NCBI RefSeq assembly: GCF_001074635.1
Contig: NZ_JUQO01000152.1
Coordinates: forward strand, 1 to 32,272
From: Streptococcus mitis
Lineage (GTDB): Bacteria; Bacillota; Bacilli; Lactobacillales; Streptococcaceae
Length of the DNA: 32,272 bases
Direction of reading: 5' to 3'
Positions 15,965-23,615 of the stretch are shown piece after piece. The position numbers and the translations under genes were made by a program. Numbering within the stretch: the stretch's first letter is position 1; each line of letters opens with the position of its first letter. A model generated the notes under the pieces. The model was not told where the DNA came from and ran no database searches. It was given only the letters and a program-made list of their open reading frames with translations.

Positions 15965-18610
15965 ATGGAAAATGTTGTTGTACATATTATTTCTCATAGT
16001 CACTGGGACCGTGAGTGGTACTTGCCTTTTGAAAGCCACCGTATGCAGTTGGTGGAATTGTTTGACAATCTCTTTGATCTCTTTGAAAATGACCCTGAGT
16101 TCAAGAGTTTCCATTTAGATGGACAAACCATTGTCCTTGATGACTACTTGGAGATTCGCCCTGAAAATCGCGACAAAGTTCAACGCTACATTGACGAAGG
16201 AAAATTGAAGATTGGTCCCTTTTACATCTTGCAGGATGACTACTTGATTTCCAGCGAAGCCAATGTCCGCAATACCTTGATTGGACAAGCTGAATGTGCC
16301 AAATGGGGTAAATCAACTCAGATTGGTTACTTCCCAGATACCTTTGGAAATATGGGACAAGCGCCTCAAATTCTTCAAAAATCAGGTATTCACGTGGCGG
16401 CCTTTGGTCGTGGTGTGAAGCCGATTGGATTTGACAACCAAGTCCTCGAAGATGAGCAGTTTACATCCCAGTTTTCAGAAATGTACTGGCAGGGTGCGGA
16501 TGGTAGTCGTGTTTTAGGTATTCTCTTTGCCAACTGGTACAGTAACGGGAATGAAATTCCAGTTGATAAAGATGAGGCCTTGACCTTCTGGAAACAAAAA
16601 TTGTCAGATGTGCGTGCCTACGCTTCGACCAACCAATGGTTGATGATGAACGGATGTGATCACCAGCCTGTACAGAAAAATCTGAGCGAAGCCATTCGTG
16701 TGGCAAATGAACTCTTCCCAGATGTAACCTTTGTTCATAGTTCTTTTGATGAATATGTTCAAGCTGTGGAAGGTGCGCTTCCAGAGCAGTTATCAACGGT
16801 TACAGGTGAGTTGACCAGTCAGGAAACAGATGGTTGGTACACACTTGCCAACACTTCTTCATCTCGCATTTACCTCAAACAAGCCTTCCAAGAAAATAGC
16901 AACCTACTAGAACAAGTTGTAGAACCCTTGACAATTATCACTGGGGGCCACAACCACAAGGATCAGTTGACCTATGCTTGGAAAACACTTTTACAAAATG
17001 CGCCGCATGATAGTATTTGTGGTTGTAGCGTGGACGAAGTTCACCGTGAGATGGAAACTCGTTTTGCCAAGGTCAACCAAGTCGGAAACTTTGTGAAAAG
17101 CAATCTTCTGAACGAGTGGAAGGGCAAAATAGCTACAGCTAAGGCTCAAAGTGATTATCTCTTTACTGTCATTAACACAGGCTTGCATGATAAGGTTGAT
17201 ACTGTCAGCACAGTGATTGATGTGGCGACTTGTGATTTCAAGGAATTGCACCCAACAGAAGGTTACAAGAAGATGGCTGCTCTTACCTTGCCAAGCTACC
17301 GTGTGGAGGACTTGGATGGGCGTCCTGTAGAGGCTAAAATCGAAGACCTCGGAGCTAATTTTGAGTACGATTTACCAAAAGACAAGTTCCGCCAAGCTCG
17401 TATTGCTCGACAAGTGCGCGTGACCATTCCAGTTCACCTAGCGCCACTTTCTTGGACAACCTTCCAATTGCTGGAAGGAGAACAAGAACACCGCGACGGT
17501 ATTTACCAAAACGGAGTGATTGATACGCCATTTGTAACGGTGAGTGTGGATGACAACATCACAGTCTATGATAAGACAACTCACGAAGCTTATGAAGATT
17601 TTATCCGCTTCGAAGACCGTGGTGACATCGGAAATGAGTATATCTATTTCCAACCAAAAGAAACAGAGCCAATCTATGCAGAGCTAAAGGGTTACGAGGT
17701 CTTGGAAAACACAGCTCGCTATGCTAAAATCTTGCTCAAACATGAATTGACCGTGCCTGTCAGTGCGGATGAAAAGCTAGAAGAAGAGCAAAAAGGCATC
17801 ATCGAGTTTATGAAGCGTGAGGCTGGACGTTCAGAAGAGTTGACAAGTATTCCTCTGGAAACTGAGCTGACTGTCTTTGTTGACAACCCACAAATTCGTT
17901 GCAAGACTCGCTTTACCAACACTGCCAAAGACCACCGTATCCGTCTCTTGGTCAAGACTCACAACACGCGTCCAAGCAATGATTCTGAAAGCATTTATGA
18001 GGTGGTGACACGACCAAACAAACCAGCAGCTTCATGGGAAAATCCTGAAAATCCTCAACACCAACAAGCCTTTGTCAGTCTGTATGACGATGAAAAAGGT
18101 GTGACTGTATCCAACAAGGGATTGAATGAATACGAAATCCTTGGAGACGACACCATTGCCGTGACCATTCTGCGTGCATCAGGTGAGTTAGGTGACTGGG
18201 GTTACTTCCCAACACCAGAAGCACAATGCTTGCGTGAGTTTGAAGTCGAGTTTGCGCTTGAATGCCACCAAGCCCAAGAACGCTTCTCAGCCTATCGTCG
18301 TGCTAAAGCCTTGCAGACACCATTTACCAGCCTTCAGCTTGCTAGACAGGAAGGAAGCGTAGCTGCGACTGGTAGCCTCTTGAGCCATTCTGTTCTCAGC
18401 ATACCGCAAATCTGTCCAACAGCCTTTAAGGTAGCTGAAAATGAAGAAGGCTATGTCCTTCGTTACTACAATATGTGTAGTGAAAATGTACGTGTACCGG
18501 AAAGTCAACATCTCTTACTTGACCTACTTGAGCGACCATATCCAGTTCATTCAGGACTATTGGCTCCACAAGAAATTCGTACAGAATTCATCAAAAAAGA
18601 AGAAATTTAA
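15965..18610 (+). CDS. GH38 alpha-mannosidase
   Basis: This is a retaining, zinc-dependent alpha-mannosidase of family GH38 (881 aa), homologous to pneumococcal SP_2143; related streptococcal enzymes prefer alpha-1,3-mannose. The metal motif HSHWDREWY is at the N-terminus (His13, Asp15). The nucleophile motif FPDTFGNMGQAPQI carries Asp125. The second metal motif PHDSICGCSVDEVH includes His348. The central helical domain and long beta-sandwich C-terminal half are of normal length. The start is the ATG at 15965, preceded by TGAGGT at 15951; the frame stays open upstream to 15839, inside the GH125 gene, but those extra 42 residues have no family counterpart. Cytoplasmic, with no signal peptide. 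It would convert imported high-mannose fragments together with GH92 and GH125. Confidence 0.95.
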   Translation: MENVVVHIISHSHWDREWYLPFESHRMQLVELFDNLFDLFENDPEFKSFHLDGQTIVLDDYLEIRPENRDKVQRYIDEGKLKIGPFYILQDDYLISSEANVRNTLIGQAECAKWGKSTQIGYFPDTFGNMGQAPQILQKSGIHVAAFGRGVKPIGFDNQVLEDEQFTSQFSEMYWQGADGSRVLGILFANWYSNGNEIPVDKDEALTFWKQKLSDVRAYASTNQWLMMNGCDHQPVQKNLSEAIRVANELFPDVTFVHSSFDEYVQAVEGALPEQLSTVTGELTSQETDGWYTLANTSSSRIYLKQAFQENSNLLEQVVEPLTIITGGHNHKDQLTYAWKTLLQNAPHDSICGCSVDEVHREMETRFAKVNQVGNFVKSNLLNEWKGKIATAKAQSDYLFTVINTGLHDKVDTVSTVIDVATCDFKELHPTEGYKKMAALTLPSYRVEDLDGRPVEAKIEDLGANFEYDLPKDKFRQARIARQVRVTIPVHLAPLSWTTFQLLEGEQEHRDGIYQNGVIDTPFVTVSVDDNITVYDKTTHEAYEDFIRFEDRGDIGNEYIYFQPKETEPIYAELKGYEVLENTARYAKILLKHELTVPVSADEKLEEEQKGIIEFMKREAGRSEELTSIPLETELTVFVDNPQIRCKTRFTNTAKDHRIRLLVKTHNTRPSNDSESIYEVVTRPNKPAASWENPENPQHQQAFVSLYDDEKGVTVSNKGLNEYEILGDDTIAVTILRASGELGDWGYFPTPEAQCLREFEVEFALECHQAQERFSAYRRAKALQTPFTSLQLARQEGSVAATGSLLSHSVLSIPQICPTAFKVAENEEGYVLRYYNMCSENVRVPESQHLLLDLLERPYPVHSGLLAPQEIRTEFIKKEEI

Positions 18611-18633
18611 TTTCAAAAAGTAAACATAAAAAG

Positions 18634-18680
18634 AAAGGAGGGGCGAAAAGGTAAGAACTAACTGCTGATTTGCCCCTTTT
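18634..18680 (+). promoter_or_regulatory. Displaced ribosome site and hairpin in the ROK gene leader
   Basis: A perfect AAAGGAGG (18634-18641) stands 39 bases before the ROK ATG, too far for normal use. AGGGGC (18639-18644) can pair with GCCCCT (18672-18677), 3 bases before the ATG, enclosing a 27-base loop. No in-frame start lies between: the frame has a TGA at 18666. The fold could bring the ribosome site near the start, or the CCCCTTTT end could act as a weak attenuator. Confidence 0.4.
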
Positions 18681-19562
18681 ATGGTAAAAACAATGACCAT
18701 TGCAACGATTGATATCGGAGGGACTGGGATTAAGTTTGCCAGTCTGACTCCTGATGGGAAAATACTGAATAAGACAAGCATTCCAACGCCTGAAAGTTTG
18801 GAGGATTTACTAGCGTGGCTAGATCAACGCTTGTCAGAACAGGATTACAGCGGGATTGCTATGAGCGTTCCAGGTGCGGTTAATCAAGAGACAGGTGTGA
18901 TTGATGGCTTCAGTGCCGTGCCTTATATCCACGGATTTTCTTGGTATGAGGCGCTTAGTTCTTATCAGATTCCTGTCCATCTGGAAAATGATGCCAACTG
19001 CGTTGGACTCAGTGAATTACTGGCTCATCCAGAACTTGAAAATGCAGCCTGTGTCGTGATTGGGACAGGGATTGGCGGAGCCATGATTATCAATGGCAGA
19101 CTTCACAGAGGTCGCCACGGCCTGGGTGGAGAATTTGGCTACATGACAACCCTTGCCCCTGCTGAAAAGCTCAACAACTGGTCGCAACTAGCATCAACTG
19201 GGAATATGGTACGCTACGTGATTGAAAAATCTGGTCAGACTGATTGGGACGGTCGCAAGATTTACCAAGAGGCCGCAGCTGGCAATGCTCTTTGTCAAGA
19301 AGCCATTGAGCGCATGAATCGTAATCTGGCGCAAGGCTTGCTCAATATTCAGTATCTGATCGACCCAGATGTCATCAGTCTGGGAGGCTCTATCAGTCAA
19401 AATCCAGATTTTATTCAAGGTGTCAAGAAGGCTGTAGATGACTTTGTTGATACCTACGAAGAATACACGGTCGCACCCGTTATCCAAGCCTGCACCTATC
19501 ATGCAGATGCTAATCTTTACGGTGCCCTTGTTAACTGGCTACAGGAGGAAAACCAATGGTAA
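18681..19562 (+). CDS. ROK-family sugar kinase
   Basis: This is a ROK-family (repressor, ORF, kinase) protein of 293 aa with no helix-turn-helix, so an enzyme rather than a repressor; the homologue is pneumococcal SP_2142. The phosphate-binding DIGGTGIKF is near 10-18, the sugar-binding [10 protein letters not shown] near 104-113, and [10 protein letters not shown] followed by [11 protein letters not shown] in the middle. The usual CxCGxxGCxE zinc site is absent, and the zinc-binding His of GExGH is Tyr (GEFGYM), as in the zinc-free BglK-like branch. The substrate is not readable from the sequence; mannose or GlcNAc released by the neighbouring glycosidases is a reasonable guess. The start could also be the ATG at 18693 ([10 protein letters not shown]). 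The 3' end overlaps the GH20 start by 7 bases, indicating coupled translation. Confidence 0.88.
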   Translation: MVKTMTIATIDIGGTGIKFASLTPDGKILNKTSIPTPESLEDLLAWLDQRLSEQDYSGIAMSVPGAVNQETGVIDGFSAVPYIHGFSWYEALSSYQIPVHLENDANCVGLSELLAHPELENAACVVIGTGIGGAMIINGRLHRGRHGLGGEFGYMTTLAPAEKLNNWSQLASTGNMVRYVIEKSGQTDWDGRKIYQEAAAGNALCQEAIERMNRNLAQGLLNIQYLIDPDVISLGGSISQNPDFIQGVKKAVDDFVDTYEEYTVAPVIQACTYHADANLYGALVNWLQEENQW

Positions 19563-21436
19563 GATTTACAGGACTCAGTCCCAAACAAGCGCAAGCTATT
19601 GAAATATTAAAAAAGCACATTTCTCTACCAGATGTTGAGGTGTTAGTCACTCAGTCTGATCAAGCTTCTATCTCTATCAAGGGTGAGGATGGTCACTATC
19701 AATTGACCTACCGCAAACCTCACCAACTTTATCGTGCCTTGTCCTTGTTGGCAACAGCTCTAGTAGAAGGTGATAAAGTAGAGATTGAGGAACAAGCAGC
19801 TTACGAAGATTTAGCCTATATGGCTGACTGTTCGCGCAATGCGGTGCTGAATGTCGCTTCTGCCAAGCAGATGATTGAACTCTTAGCTCTCATGGGCTAT
19901 TCAACCTTTGAACTTTACATGGAAGACACTTACCAGATTGAAGGGCAGCCTTACTTTGGCTATTTCCGTGGAGCCTACTCAGCTGAGGAGTTGCAGGAAA
20001 TCGAAGCCTATGCCCAGCAGTTTGACATGACCTTTGTGCCATGTATCCAGACCTTGGCCCACTTGTCTGCCTTCGTTAAATGGGGTGTCAAAGAAGTTCA
20101 GGAGCTCCGTGATGTGGAGGATATCCTCCTTATCGGCGAAGAAAAGGTTTATGACCTGATTGATGGTATGTTTGCTACTCTATCTAAACTGAAGACTCGC
20201 AAGGTCAATATCGGGATGGACGAAGCCCACTTGGTTGGTTTGGGACGCTACTTGATTCTGAATGGTGTTGTGGATCGTAGTCTCCTCATGTGCCAACACT
20301 TGGAGCGCGTGCTGGATATTGCTGACAAATATGGTTTCCATTGCCAGATGTGGAGCGATATGTTCTTTAAACTTATGTCAGCAGATGGCCAGTACGACCG
20401 CGACGTGGAAATCCCAGAGGAAACTCGTGTATACCTAGACCGCCTCAAAGATCGTGTGACTTTGGTTTACTGGGACTATTATCAGGATAGCGAGGAAAAA
20501 TATAACCGCAATTTCCGTAATCACCACAAGATTAGCCAAGATATCGCCTTTGCAGGCGGGGCTTGGAAATGGATCGGTTTCACACCCAACAACCATTTCA
20601 GCCGTCTCATCGCTATTGAAGCCAATAAAGCCTGTCGTGCCAATGAGATAAAAGAAGTCATTGTAACGGGTTGGGGGGATAATGGTGGTGAAACAGCCCA
20701 ATTCGCTGTTCTACCAAGCTTGCAAATCTGGGCAGAACTCAGCTATCGCAATGACCTAGACCGACTGTCTGCTCATTTCCAGACCAATACAGGTCTATCA
20801 GTTGAAGATTTTATGCAGATTGACCTTGCCAACCTCTTGCCAGACTTACCAGGCAATCTCAGTGGTATCAATCCCAACCGCTATGTCTTTTATCAGGATG
20901 TTCTTTGTCCGATACTTGACCAGCACATGACACCTGAACAAGACAAGCCCCACTTCGCTCAGGCAGCTGAGACGCTTGCTAACATTAAAGAAAAAGCTGG
21001 CAACTATGCCTACCTCTTTGAAACTCAGGCCCAGTTGAACCAGATTTTAAGTAGCAAAGTGGATGTAGGACGACGCATTCGCAAAGCCTATCAAGCGGAT
21101 GACAAAGACAGCTTGAAACAAATTGCCAGAGAAGAATTGCCAAAACTCAGAAGTGATGTTGAAAACTTCCACAAGCTCTTTAGCCACCAATGGCTCAAAG
21201 AAAACAAGGTCTTTGGTTTGGATACAGTTGACATCCGTATGGGCGGACTCTTGCAACGCATCAAGCGAGCAGAAAGCCGTATCGAGGCTTATCTGACTGG
21301 TCAGATTGACCGCATCGACGAACTAGAAGTGGAAATCCTGCCATTTAACGACTTCTACGCAGACAAGGACTTCGCAGCCACAACAGCCAACCAGTGGCAT
21401 ACCATTGCGACAGCTTCAACCATTTATACGACATAA
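19556..21436 (+). CDS. GH20 beta-N-acetylhexosaminidase (GH20C type)
   Basis: This is an intracellular exo-beta-hexosaminidase of family GH20 (626 aa), homologous to pneumococcal GH20C (SP_2141), which releases terminal beta-GlcNAc or GalNAc by substrate-assisted catalysis. A short N-terminal alpha/beta domain precedes the TIM barrel, whose catalytic Asp-Glu pair lies in [11 protein letters not shown] (Asp222, Glu223). [10 protein letters not shown] and the WSDMFFKL strand are further barrel landmarks. There is no signal peptide or wall anchor, unlike the extracellular StrH. Translation starts within the ROK stop region (ATGGTAA overlap) with AGGAGG at 19543-19548. It is the last gene of the operon; a terminator follows at 21499. 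Confidence 0.93.
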   Translation: MVRFTGLSPKQAQAIEILKKHISLPDVEVLVTQSDQASISIKGEDGHYQLTYRKPHQLYRALSLLATALVEGDKVEIEEQAAYEDLAYMADCSRNAVLNVASAKQMIELLALMGYSTFELYMEDTYQIEGQPYFGYFRGAYSAEELQEIEAYAQQFDMTFVPCIQTLAHLSAFVKWGVKEVQELRDVEDILLIGEEKVYDLIDGMFATLSKLKTRKVNIGMDEAHLVGLGRYLILNGVVDRSLLMCQHLERVLDIADKYGFHCQMWSDMFFKLMSADGQYDRDVEIPEETRVYLDRLKDRVTLVYWDYYQDSEEKYNRNFRNHHKISQDIAFAGGAWKWIGFTPNNHFSRLIAIEANKACRANEIKEVIVTGWGDNGGETAQFAVLPSLQIWAELSYRNDLDRLSAHFQTNTGLSVEDFMQIDLANLLPDLPGNLSGINPNRYVFYQDVLCPILDQHMTPEQDKPHFAQAAETLANIKEKAGNYAYLFETQAQLNQILSSKVDVGRRIRKAYQADDKDSLKQIAREELPKLRSDVENFHKLFSHQWLKENKVFGLDTVDIRMGGLLQRIKRAESRIEAYLTGQIDRIDELEVEILPFNDFYADKDFAATTANQWHTIATASTIYTT

Positions 21437-21465
21437 AAAACAAGAACACCGTGCCTTACTCAGAG

Positions 21466-21481
21466 TGTTTCGCGTGAAACA
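21466..21481. other. parS-like 16-bp palindrome (candidate ParB site)
   Basis: TGTTTCGCGTGAAACA differs at one position from the ParB target TGTTTCACGTGAAACA (B. subtilis-type consensus TGTTNCACGTGAAACA). It lies in a gene gap 30 bases after the GH20 stop and 18 bases before the terminator stem. It could form a 6-base hairpin but lacks a U-run, so it is unlikely to be a terminator. Confidence 0.5.
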
Positions 21482-21498
21482 TCCCTTTCTTCAAAAGT

Positions 21499-21530
21499 AC
21501 TCCACATAAAATAATTTGTGGAGTTTTTTC
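21499..21530 (+). terminator. Rho-independent terminator after the GH20 gene
   Basis: ACTCCACA (21499-21506) pairs with TGTGGAGT (21517-21524) around a 10-base loop, followed by a run of T to 21529. It ends the glycosidase operon and makes the importer genes a separate transcription unit. Confidence 0.85.
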
Positions 21531-21543
21531 TATAATTAGGAGT

Positions 21544-21572
21544 TTAACCTAACCAGCAAATAGGAGTATACT
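21544..21572 (+). promoter_or_regulatory. Promoter of the ngtP1-ngtP2-ngtS operon
   Basis: A -35 TTAACC (21544-21549) and a -10 TATACT (21567-21572) are separated by 17 bases. Transcription would start near 21579, inside the adjoining cre site. Confidence 0.6.
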
Positions 21573-21577
21573 AATAA

Positions 21578-21591
21578 TGTAATCGTTATCA
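21578..21591. promoter_or_regulatory. CcpA cre site at the importer operon
   Basis: TGTAATCGTTATCA fits the catabolite-responsive element pattern TGNAANCGNNNNCA at every fixed base. It covers the predicted transcription start, the usual position for CcpA repression when a preferred sugar is present. Confidence 0.7.
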
Positions 21592-21614
21592 AAAGTCTAA
21601 AAAGGAATTTTTAG

Positions 21615-21653
21615 ATGGATATCAAAATAAAAAAGGGAGGAAATTATGAATAA
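21615..21653 (+). CDS. Possible 12-codon leader ORF overlapping the ngtP1 start
   Basis: ATG at 21615, preceded by AAAGGA (21601-21606) at normal spacing, opens a frame encoding MDIKIKKGGNYE and stops with TAA at 21651-21653, 5 bases past the start of the ngtP1 ATG. It contains the ngtP1 ribosome site. It may couple or modulate ngtP1 translation, or be coincidental in AT-rich sequence. Confidence 0.3.
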   Translation: MDIKIKKGGNYE

Positions 21654-22575
21654 GTTTTCAAAGACCTTGAGAGACAACTGGATCTTTCTCTTGATGGTTT
21701 TACCAGGGGCACTCTGGTTGATTCTATTCTTCTACATTCCAGTATTTGGGAACGTGGTTGCCTTCAAAGACTACCACATGACCAGTAATGGTTTCATAGA
21801 TAGTATCATGAATAGTAAATGGGTCGGACTAGATAATTTCAGATTCTTATTTAGTTCAAGAGACGCCTTTATTATCACACGAAATACTGTCCTCTACAAT
21901 CTCGGCTTTATCTTTATTGGCTTGATTGTATCAGTAGGGATTGCCATCATCCTCAGTGAACTCCGTTCTAAGAGAATGGTTAAGATCTTCCAAACTTCCA
22001 TGTTGTTCCCTTACTTCTTGTCTTGGGTTATCATCAGTTTCTTTACAGATGCCTTCCTAAACATTGACAAAGGGGTGTTCAACCATTTCCTAGAGTCTAT
22101 CGGGATGAAGGAAATCAATTTCTACGCTAACTTAGGCATCTGGCCATATCTCCTACTTTTCCTAGGTATTTGGAAAGGTTTTGGATATAGCAGTGTCATG
22201 TACTATGCGACAATCATGGGAATTGATCCAACCTATTACGAAGCAGCGACAGTAGACGGAGCCAGCAAATGGCAACGAATTCGCAATGTAACCATTCCGC
22301 AGTTGACACCGCTGGTAACTGTATTGACCATCCTTGCAGTCGGAAATATCTTCCGTGCAGACTTCGGTCTTTTCTACCAAATCCCCCACAATGCTGGTCA
22401 GCTTTATAATGTAACCAATGTCTTGGACGTATATGTATATAATGGCTTGACTCAGACAGCAGATATCGGGATGGCATCAGCGGCAGGTCTCTACCAATCA
22501 GTTGTTGGCTTGATTCTGGTTATCCTATCAAACTTACTTGCAAGACGAGTTGATCCAAACTCAGCCTTGTTCTAG
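21646..22575 (+). CDS. ngtP1: N-glycan ABC importer permease NgtP1
   Basis: This is one of the two membrane permeases of a carbohydrate (CUT1-type) ABC importer, 309 aa, homologous to pneumococcal SP_0090, described with its partners as the N-glycan transporter NgtS-P1-P2. Six hydrophobic segments are visible, beginning WIFLLMVLPGALWLILFFYIPVF. The cytoplasmic EAA loop, YYEAATVDGASKWQRIRNV, near residues 199-217, contacts the ATPase. The ATG follows GGGAGG (21635-21640). ngtP2 follows 13 bases after the stop. No ATPase gene is nearby; in S. pneumoniae several sugar importers share MsmK. The cre site upstream predicts glucose repression. Confidence 0.92.
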   Translation: MNKFSKTLRDNWIFLLMVLPGALWLILFFYIPVFGNVVAFKDYHMTSNGFIDSIMNSKWVGLDNFRFLFSSRDAFIITRNTVLYNLGFIFIGLIVSVGIAIILSELRSKRMVKIFQTSMLFPYFLSWVIISFFTDAFLNIDKGVFNHFLESIGMKEINFYANLGIWPYLLLFLGIWKGFGYSSVMYYATIMGIDPTYYEAATVDGASKWQRIRNVTIPQLTPLVTVLTILAVGNIFRADFGLFYQIPHNAGQLYNVTNVLDVYVYNGLTQTADIGMASAAGLYQSVVGLILVILSNLLARRVDPNSALF

Positions 22576-22588
22576 AAAGGAGGAGAAT

Positions 22589-23512
22589 ATGGCAGAAAAG
22601 AAAATTAAAAAAGAAAAAATTGATAATGTCGGTATTCACTCCTTCAGTAAGAAAGCAGATATCTTCTTTAGTACCATTTCTGGTTTGGTTGCCCTCTCTT
22701 GTATCCTACCCTTCGTATTCGTTATCGTGATTTCGGTGACAGATGAAAAGAGTATCCTCCAAAATGGATATAGCTTCTTCCCATCCCAATTTGGATTAGA
22801 TGGATTTGAGTTCTTAGCACAGTTTAAGGATAAAATCCTCCAAGCCCTCTTCATCTCAGTCTTTGTAACCGTAGTTGGGACATTGACAAATGTCTTTATC
22901 ACAACAACTTATGCCTACGCTATTTCACGGACAACCTTTAAGTATCGCAGATTTTTTACCATCTTCGTACTTCTCAGTATGTTGTTCAACGCTGGTTTGG
23001 TACCAGGTTATATCATGGTAACTCGTGTACTTCAGCTTGGTGACACTGTTTGGGCCTTGATTGTTCCAATGCTTCTCTCACCATTCAATATTGTCTTGAT
23101 GCGTTCCTTCTTTAAGAAGACCATCCCAGAAGCCATTCTTGAATCCGCTCGTATCGATGGTGCCAGTGAAGCTCGGATTTTCTTCCAAATCTGTTTGCCA
23201 TTGTCACTACCAGGTATCGCAACCATCACGCTCTTGACAGCTCTTGGTTTCTGGAATGACTGGTTCAATGCCCTTCTTTACATCAAGAGTGATAACTTGT
23301 ATCCATTGCAATATTTGCTCATGCAAATCCAACAAAATATGGACTACATCGCCAAAGCAGTCGGCCTATCTGGTCAACTGGGAGTTGCTCTACCGAAAGA
23401 AACAGGACGTATGGCCATGGTTGTGGTCGCAACCCTTCCAATCGCGATTTTGTATCCATTCTTCCAACGCTACTTTGTAAAAGGTTTGACTATCGGTGGT
23501 GTGAAAGAATAG
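22589..23512 (+). CDS. ngtP2: N-glycan ABC importer permease NgtP2
   Basis: This is the second permease, 307 aa, homologous to SP_0091. After a Lys-rich N-terminus (MAEKKIKKEKID) come six membrane segments and the EAA loop ILESARIDGASEARIFFQI. The long periplasmic-facing loop before membrane segment 2, typical of the LacG/YtcP-like partner, is present. The start is the ATG at 22589, 5 bases after AAAGGAGG (22576-22583). The in-frame upstream start at 22538 lies inside ngtP1 and adds residues not belonging to the family. It would pair with NgtP1 to form the channel. Confidence 0.92.
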   Translation: MAEKKIKKEKIDNVGIHSFSKKADIFFSTISGLVALSCILPFVFVIVISVTDEKSILQNGYSFFPSQFGLDGFEFLAQFKDKILQALFISVFVTVVGTLTNVFITTTYAYAISRTTFKYRRFFTIFVLLSMLFNAGLVPGYIMVTRVLQLGDTVWALIVPMLLSPFNIVLMRSFFKKTIPEAILESARIDGASEARIFFQICLPLSLPGIATITLLTALGFWNDWFNALLYIKSDNLYPLQYLLMQIQQNMDYIAKAVGLSGQLGVALPKETGRMAMVVVATLPIAILYPFFQRYFVKGLTIGGVKE

Positions 23513-23519
23513 TGCTTGT

Positions 23520-23564
23520 TGAGAAAAAATATTTCTCAGTTCCCAACTTCCCTTGAGTGAAGTT
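23520..23564 (+). promoter_or_regulatory. Two intercistronic hairpins between ngtP2 and ngtS
   Basis: TGAGAAA (23520-23526) pairs with TTTCTCA (23532-23538), and AACTTC (23545-23550) pairs with GAAGTT (23559-23564). Neither is followed by a U-run. Hairpins before a binding-protein gene often protect the downstream mRNA, allowing more binding protein than permease. Confidence 0.5.
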
Positions 23565-23615
23565 AAGATCATTACATTGTTTATAAGTTTAAAAATAAAA
23601 AAAGGAGTTTTTATC

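Noticed and set aside
21466..21481. Palindrome read as a transcription terminator for the GH20 gene
   Set aside because: The stem is only 6 bases with no following T-run, and a proper terminator lies 18 bases further on. The parS-like reading explains the sequence better.
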